A stretch of 9,396 nucleotides of DNA from positions 1-9,396 of the forward strand of contig JBJHCR010000258.1 in NCBI GenBank assembly GCA_050486105.1, given 5' to 3'. Below the pieces are notes generated by a model that was not told the origin of the DNA, made no database searches, and was given only the letters and a program-made list of their open reading frames with translations. The DNA comes from JAEXNA01 sp050486105. Its GTDB lineage: Bacteria > Vulcanimicrobiota > Xenobia > Xenobiales > JADMJV01. Of this stretch, positions 5,208 to 9,396 are shown piece after piece; position 1 is the first letter of the stretch; each line of letters opens with the position of its first letter. The translations under genes were made by a program, and so were the position numbers.

Positions 5208-6491
5208 TCACAATCCAGCCGCTTGGGCGGCTGACTGCAAGCAATCTCCCATTCGGGAAAAACCTTCTTCGAGCTCAGCTTCGGATATCACCAGAGGCGG
5301 AGCTAGCACCAGCATTCCCACTTTGGGCTTGCAATAGGCGTGAATCCGCTCTGAGGCCAGCCCCTCTTGAAAGGTCCTGAATAGGATTTCAAATCTGGGA
5401 TCCTCCAGGGCCTCGCTCCACTCCACCGCTCCGAGAAGGCCCCGGACTCGAACATCGTGAGAACCTGGTAGCATCTCCGCCAGACTTCTCAGACCTTGTG
5501 TAAACTTTGGCGAGAGTTGGGCCGACCTTTCGATCAAGCCCTCCTCCCGATAGATGGCTAGAGCCTCAACTCCGGCTGCACAGGATAAGGGATGGCCATA
5601 ATAGGTCAGACCACAGTAGAGGACCTGCTCGGTGAAGTGGCGACTGACCCGCTGGTGCACCAGCACCGCCCCCAAGGGCTGATAACCTCCGGTCAAGCCC
5701 TTGGCTACGGTGATCATGTCGGGCACCACGTCTTCGTGATCGATCCCCAGCCAGCGACCCGTGCGCCCGAAACCGGTGAGCACTTCATCAGCCACCAAAA
5801 GGGCCCCGTTCCGATCGCAAGCCTGACGCAACCGAGTCCAATATCCCTCTGGAGGTATCAAGACTCCGTTGGCTCCAGGCACCGGCTCAGCAAAAACCGC
5901 AGCCACGCTCCTGTCGCCTTCCAGTTGCATGATGTGGTCGAACTGTTGGGCGCACTCTCGCTGACAAGACTCCACCTTCTGGCCAAACGGACAGCGATAG
6001 CAATAGCAGTCCAAAGCGTGCAGGGCTCCAGTGAGCGCCGGCTCCAAGGGGGGGCGCCGATAGTCTCCAGATAGGGACAAGGCCCCCAAGCTTGCTCCGT
6101 GATAGGAACGGTAGCGTGAAATGGTTTTATAGCGTCCGGTCACCAACCTGGCGATCTTGAGTGCGTTCTCCACCGCCTCCGACCCCCCCAGGGTGAAAAA
6201 CACCCGGTCAAATCCGGGAGGAGCCAGGGTCAAGAGCTCTCGGGCCAGCCTCTCCTTCACCTCGAAGGTGTGATTCGGTAGGGCCAAACAGAACTTCTGG
6301 GCTTGCTTGCCGATGGCTTCCACCATCCTAGGGTGCCCGTGACCCAGATTCGCCTGATAACTTAGGGAAGCCATATCCAGCCACCAACCTTGAGTGGTTT
6401 CGAAACGCGCTCCTTTACCCCCGATGATCTCCGGCAAAGCGGACTTGGGTTGGGCACTCCAGGTGGTAAAAAATGGCAGCTGTGAAGACAT
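5208..6491 (-). CDS. Class III PLP-dependent aminotransferase
   Basis: A 427-residue fold-type I omega-aminotransferase of full family length. It transfers an amino group between an amine or omega-amino acid and a keto acid, giving a semialdehyde. Visible features are FFTLGGSEAVENALKIARL (98-116, phosphate-binding region), SYHG (129-132, Tyr/His stacking on PLP), AEPVPGANG (201-209), LVADEVLTGFGRTG (232-245, Asp235 at the pyridine nitrogen) and TVAKGLTGGYQPLGAV (261-276), with Lys264 as the PLP Schiff-base lysine. A cysteine-rich insert DCYCYRCPFGQKVESC...C has C162, C164, C167, C176 and C180; a CYRCPFG segment also occurs in some taurine-pyruvate/omega-aminotransferase relatives. The substrate cannot be fixed from sequence. 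AGGA (6500-6503) lies eight bases ahead of ATG 6491 and overlaps the stop of the upstream gene, ten bases away. It is the last gene of the four-gene minus-strand operon. Confidence 0.92.
   Translation of the reverse strand: MSSQLPFFTTWSAQPKSALPEIIGGKGARFETTQGWWLDMASLSYQANLGHGHPRMVEAIGKQAQKFCLALPNHTFEVKERLARELLTLAPPGFDRVFFTLGGSEAVENALKIARLVTGRYKTISRYRSYHGASLGALSLSGDYRRPPLEPALTGALHALDCYCYRCPFGQKVESCQRECAQQFDHIMQLEGDRSVAAVFAEPVPGANGVLIPPEGYWTRLRQACDRNGALLVADEVLTGFGRTGRWLGIDHEDVVPDMITVAKGLTGGYQPLGAVLVHQRVSRHFTEQVLYCGLTYYGHPLSCAAGVEALAIYREEGLIERSAQLSPKFTQGLRSLAEMLPGSHDVRVRGLLGAVEWSEALEDPRFEILFRTFQEGLASERIHAYCKPKVGMLVLAPPLVISEAELEEGFSRMGDCLQSAAQAAGL
5216..5233. repeat. 7-bp hairpin at the convergent gene ends
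   Basis: CAGCCGC (5216-5222), loop TTGG, GCGGCTG (5227-5233) is a perfect inverted repeat. It falls within the last codons of the minus-strand aminotransferase and about 25 bases past the stop of the plus-strand gene. Neither side has a T-run, so intrinsic termination is weak at best, but the position between convergent genes fits a shared transcript-end or stability element. Confidence 0.35.
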
Positions 6492-6501
6492 CTCAATCGT
6501 C

Positions 6502-7572
6502 CTAAGAGAAAGTATAAATTCGAGGCTCCTGCTCCGTGTCGGCCGCGGATCGAGCCCAGATCTCTCGACCAGTGCAGTCCATCAAGACCCGGGCACAGGT
6601 GGCCACCCCGTGGGGGTTCTCCGAACTCGAGCGGTCAGTAAAGATCGAGTGCGGCAAATTTTCTCGACAACCCATCATATCCCAAAGTTCGCGGGCCGTA
6701 GGCTCAGGCTTTCGAGCCAGCAGCTTGGTGGCCTGGGCAAAGCGCTCTTCGGTGGTGCTGCTGGGAGCAATCCGACTGAGCTTTGCCAATCGTGGCTCCA
6801 AGCAATGATTGGTGTGAACATAGGGGCTGTGGGAACCATCGAAGACTAGCGACTCCCCACTGCCGCTCTGCTCCCACCCCACCGAGCGGTCCGGATCAGC
6901 CAGAATGTAATGGTGGCCGCTGGCCACCGGAGCTTTCACCAGAATCTCTTCGGCGTGGATCACCGATTTTGCTCTCAGCATGGCTCTCACCAGGGTAGGC
7001 CAAGAGACCCCCACTTGAGCATCGCTCATAACCAGATTGTTGATGCCCACCGCCAACCCAGAGTCAGTCAAACCACAAAGAGCCAAACACCCGGTGATGG
7101 TCATGACCCAGCACCCCTCATCGGGCAGCCAGAGCATCATGACAAAAGGGGTGGCGGTGGCGTGCATGTCCCAGGTTTGACCCACCAGAACCTGATCCCC
7201 ATAGCGAACGTGCAGAATGCTGCAGCCCTCTTCCAAGAACTCTCCCTGGGAGAGATTCAGATCTCGAAGATCGGTGTAATGATTCAAGATCAGCAGATCG
7301 ACCTCGGACAAACCGGAAGCCTCGGCCACTCCTCGAAACTCTTCATAGAGGTCCGCGTCAAAGCTCTCCAACACTGGCAAATGCAAGGCTGCCTTTTCTC
7401 GCACCAGGTCCGGAGTCGGCTGGTCCCAAGAAGCCTGAATCAACTCCGTGCGGATGGCCGCCAATTCCCGGATATCCCGAGCGAAACTCTCGCCGTGAAC
7501 CCGACCTCGTTGACGAGCACTCAGGCCGGGTTCCAGTCGCAACTCTTTCACAAGTGTTCCCACTTCCCGCAA
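6502..7572 (-). CDS. Peptidase C45 / acyl-CoA:6-aminopenicillanate acyltransferase family Ntn hydrolase
   Basis: About 356 residues, the usual length for the family. These proteins are made as a precursor that cleaves itself before a cysteine, which becomes the N-terminal nucleophile and then hydrolyses or transfers an acyl group on an amide. Here the cleavage site is FLEEGCSILHV with nucleophile Cys117 after Gly116. It is followed by VLVGQTWDMH (129-137) with conserved Asp135, GLTDSGLAVGINN (167-179) and SPYVHTNHC (249-257), the conserved Asn-His pair. The N-terminal RGRVHGESFA (22-31) is also typical of the family. No signal peptide is visible, so it is probably cytoplasmic. The start is uncertain: TTG 7572 gives the longest frame without a ribosome site, while GTG 7563 or GTG 7551 are alternatives; all leave a 10- to 31-base gap after the CoA-transferase stop. 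The natural substrate is unknown; operon partners suggest an N-acyl amino acid or amine. Confidence 0.85.
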   Translation of the reverse strand: MREVGTLVKELRLEPGLSARQRGRVHGESFARDIRELAAIRTELIQASWDQPTPDLVREKAALHLPVLESFDADLYEEFRGVAEASGLSEVDLLILNHYTDLRDLNLSQGEFLEEGCSILHVRYGDQVLVGQTWDMHATATPFVMMLWLPDEGCWVMTITGCLALCGLTDSGLAVGINNLVMSDAQVGVSWPTLVRAMLRAKSVIHAEEILVKAPVASGHHYILADPDRSVGWEQSGSGESLVFDGSHSPYVHTNHCLEPRLAKLSRIAPSSTTEERFAQATKLLARKPEPTARELWDMMGCRENLPHSIFTDRSSSENPHGVATCARVLMDCTGREIWARSAADTEQEPRIYTFS

Positions 7573-7582
7573 CGGACGACTG

Positions 7583-8977
7583 TCATACCGAAGGCACTCG
7601 AAGTGCTCTCACCTGGCTGGCGAACCTAAGGGGACCTCCGGTTCGAGCCTGCAGTTCTTCTCGACTCAAACCCTCGAGCATTTCCTCCACCAAGAAACCT
7701 TCGCGGTCGATGCGGATCACCGCTAAATCACTGATCACCAGATCCACGGTGTTGGGTGCCGTCAGCGGGAAGGCGCATTCGGCCACCAGCTTATGGCCAC
7801 CGTCCTTATCCGTGTGAGTGGTCAACACCATGGTCTTCTTAGCTCCAGCAGCAAGGTCCATAGCTCCGCCCATGCCGTTCACCTTTTTCCCAGGGATCAT
7901 CCAGTTGGCCAGATCGCCTGCCTGACTGACCTGCAGAGCACCGAGAATAGCCCAGTCCAGGTGTCCGCCTCGGATCATGGCAAAGGACATGGAAGAGTCG
8001 AAGGTGGAGCCCCCCGGATTGACGGTGATGGTTTCCTTTCCGGCGTTGATCAAGTAGTACTCCACCTGCTCTTCTGTGGGATAGGGGCCGACCCCGAGCA
8101 CTCCATTCTCACTATGGAGGCGAATGCGACGCTCAGGTTCGAGGTAGTCGGCCACCAAGGTGGGAACTCCGATGCCTAGGTTCACATAGCCACCATCGGG
8201 AAGCTCTTGAGCCGCTCTCCAGGCCATCTGCCTCCGGGTGAGAGGCTTGGTGGCCACCACGACTTCACCCACCCCATTGGCTCCTGCGGTGCGCACCGTT
8301 TTCTTCTCGATGGGATTGTCGAAGCGCTCGCCCTTGAAGATTCTCTGCACAAAAATGCCCGGGAGATGAATCTCGTCGGGGTCCAAGACCCCGGGTTCTA
8401 CCAGCTCTTCCACTTCGGCGATGGTCACCTTGGCTGCCATGGCCATGAGGGGAGAAAAATTGCGAGCCGAACGGCGGAAAACCAGGTTTCCCTCGGTGTC
8501 GCCTCGGTAGGCCCTGATCATGGCGAAATCGGCTTCAATGGCCGTCTCTAAGAGATAGGTGCGCCCCTGAAAATCCTTGGTCATCTTGCCCTCGGCAATG
8601 GGGGTGCCGGCTCCGGTGGGAGTGAAAAAGGCCGGAATCCCGCTGCCGGCGGCCCGGATCCGCTCTGCCAGCGTGCCTTGAGGGGTCAACTCAACTTCCA
8701 CCTCTCCAGAGAGAATCTGTTCTTCGAGATCGGGGTTTCCTCCGACGAAAGAACAGATGGCTTTCTTCACCTGCCGTTGCTGCAGAAGTAGGGCCAACCC
8801 TCGACCGGCGTTGCCGCAGTTGTTGCTGATCACGGTGAGGCCTTTGGTGCCCTTGGCGGCCAGCTCTCGAATCATGTTCTCCGGGATGCCGCACAAACCG
8901 AAGCCCCCAAACATGATGGACGCACCGTCGGGAACGTCGGCTAGGGCCTCGGCGGCCGCAATGCAGACTTTACTCAT
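7583..8977 (-). CDS. Fused alpha-beta 3-oxoacid CoA-transferase (SCOT family)
   Basis: A 464-residue class I CoA-transferase in which both subunits are joined, as in mitochondrial succinyl-CoA:3-ketoacid CoA-transferase; many bacteria keep them separate. The A half (about 1-225) shows SIMFGGFGLCGIPENMIREL (20-39), TVISNNCG (48-55), SFVGGNP (76-82) and FFTPTGAGTPIAEGK (117-131). A linker (226-248) leads to the B half, with GYVNLGIGVPTLVADYL (263-279), RLHSENGVLGVGP (286-298), NPGGSTFDSS (320-329) and KVNGMGGAMDLAAGAK (365-380). Glu290 in SENG is the catalytic glutamate that forms the CoA thioester. The reaction moves CoA between two carboxylic acids, classically succinyl-CoA and acetoacetate. 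The start at 8977 is set by AGGAGGT six bases upstream and the ATGA overlap with the dehydrogenase stop; an ATG six bases earlier would touch the ribosome site. The exact acid in this operon is unknown. Confidence 0.92.
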   Translation of the reverse strand: MSKVCIAAAEALADVPDGASIMFGGFGLCGIPENMIRELAAKGTKGLTVISNNCGNAGRGLALLLQQRQVKKAICSFVGGNPDLEEQILSGEVEVELTPQGTLAERIRAAGSGIPAFFTPTGAGTPIAEGKMTKDFQGRTYLLETAIEADFAMIRAYRGDTEGNLVFRRSARNFSPLMAMAAKVTIAEVEELVEPGVLDPDEIHLPGIFVQRIFKGERFDNPIEKKTVRTAGANGVGEVVVATKPLTRRQMAWRAAQELPDGGYVNLGIGVPTLVADYLEPERRIRLHSENGVLGVGPYPTEEQVEYYLINAGKETITVNPGGSTFDSSMSFAMIRGGHLDWAILGALQVSQAGDLANWMIPGKKVNGMGGAMDLAAGAKKTMVLTTHTDKDGGHKLVAECAFPLTAPNTVDLVISDLAVIRIDREGFLVEEMLEGLSREELQARTGGPLRFASQVRALRVPSV

Positions 8978-9396
8978 TTCCATACCTCCTGGGGAAAGCC
9001 CGGACAAGGCTCTCTATTGACCTGCCCATAAGGGCTTTGAAGAGAGGCCACCGGATAGGCGCAATACTCCGGAGCAAAAAGGGCCGCAGGACGATGATTG
9101 CCCGACTTCCCCACGCCCCCGAAGGGCAGACGTCCGGAGGCCACATTGGTGGCCCGATTCCAGTTCACGATGCCGCTCGGGACCTCCACGAGCGCCCTTC
9201 GAAATACCTCTTCCCGGGCTGAAAAGATGGAAAACGACAAGCCGTAGTCGGTGTCGTTGGTCCTCTGGAAAGCTTCATCGAGATCAGCCACCCGCTCGAT
9301 GGTCAAGGCCGGCCCGAAGACCTCCTCGCGAAGGTACGGATGGTCCGCACGATAACGCTCTACCCGATGCAAGCAAGCTCCCACCCCACAGACCCC
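8974..9396 (-). CDS. AstD-like aldehyde dehydrogenase (C-terminal part, runs off the window)
   Basis: The visible 140 residues are the C-terminal part of an aldehyde dehydrogenase (family length about 490); the start and the catalytic Cys lie beyond the window end. The match is closest to N-succinylglutamate 5-semialdehyde dehydrogenase (AstD of the arginine succinyltransferase pathway): LREEVFGP, DTDYGLSFSIFS, then SGIVNWNRATNVASGRLPFG, GVGKSGNHRP and APEYCAYPVASLQS follow E. coli AstD ([39 protein letters not shown]) nearly motif for motif. The enzyme oxidises an aldehyde to an acid with NAD(P)+. The GNHRP segment is a hallmark of the AstD branch as opposed to generic dehydrogenases. No AstA, AstB or AstE is visible here, so the substrate may be another N-acyl or free semialdehyde. 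Its TGA stop overlaps the next gene's ATG as ATGA. Confidence 0.85.
   Translation of the reverse strand, partial: GVCGVGACLHRVERYRADHPYLREEVFGPALTIERVADLDEAFQRTNDTDYGLSFSIFSAREEVFRRALVEVPSGIVNWNRATNVASGRLPFGGVGKSGNHRPAALFAPEYCAYPVASLQSPYGQVNREPCPGFPQEVWK
8984..8990 (-). promoter_or_regulatory. Strong Shine-Dalgarno that decides the CoA-transferase start
   Basis: On the minus strand AGGAGGT is followed by six bases and ATG 8977. A closer in-frame ATG (8983) has no spacing at all, and another in-frame start lies upstream at 9007. The site lies inside the last codons of the dehydrogenase gene, so ribosomes ending there can re-initiate. Confidence 0.8.

Noticed and set aside
4423..5244. Long minus-strand open frame of 273 codons opposite the ATPase/GNAT-like gene
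   Set aside because: Ser/Arg/Pro-rich shadow translation without motifs; the plus-strand product has domain-like structure and normal composition.
6910..7629. Long plus-strand open frame of 239 codons opposite the C45 gene
   Set aside because: It is antisense to a protein with all C45 catalytic motifs, and its His/Gln-rich translation shows no domain.
1..9396. CRISPR array or defence island
   Set aside because: No regularly spaced 20-40 bp direct repeats and no Cas-like protein; the only clear repeated unit is the three-copy 15-mer inside the HNH pseudogene.

Overview
The window (9.4 kb, moderately GC-rich) looks like chromosome of an uncultured or environmental Gram-negative bacterium. The Gram-negative reading rests mainly on an exported protein with a secretin/TonB short N-terminal (STN) domain. 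The mix of catabolic genes, decayed HNH/IS remnants and an ATPase-like/GNAT-like fusion would fit a deltaproteobacterium-like lineage, but this is a weak inference. I cannot name the organism.

Left part (1-3224): mostly accessory and decayed DNA. Positions 1-403 hold no convincing gene but carry a cluster of dyad symmetries, including a perfect 16-bp palindrome. A relatively AT-rich membrane-protein gene follows (404-946), then about 500 bp without a supported gene. Next is an HNH endonuclease gene broken by at least four reading-frame changes (1463-2544), with three in-phase palindromic repeats that each encode VPxGT. After it come what look like two insertion-sequence remnants: a zinc-ribbon transposase-like fragment on the minus strand (2696-2998) and the N-terminal end of an IS256/Mutator-type transposase on the plus strand (3102-3212).

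Middle (3225-5191): a small exported STN-domain protein on the minus strand, a possible frameshifted small gene upstream of it (3602-3846), and a divergent 429-residue plus-strand protein. The latter looks like a fusion of a degenerate anti-sigma-type ATPase fold with GNAT-like acetyltransferase domain(s).

Right part (5208-9396): a compact minus-strand operon read from the window end leftwards. It encodes an AstD-like aldehyde dehydrogenase (3' end only), a fused two-subunit 3-oxoacid CoA-transferase, a peptidase C45/acyltransferase-type Ntn hydrolase, and a class III PLP aminotransferase. The first junction is an ATGA overlap and the next two gaps are 10 nt, so the four proteins are probably co-expressed and translationally coupled. 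Together they suggest catabolism of an amine or amino acid through a semialdehyde: the aminotransferase makes the aldehyde, the dehydrogenase oxidises it, the C45 enzyme cleaves (or forms) an amide, and the CoA-transferase activates the freed acid. AstD normally acts on an N-succinylated substrate and C45 enzymes act on N-acyl bonds, so an N-acyl intermediate is an attractive but unproven reading. No RNA gene, CRISPR array or complete mobile element was recognised.
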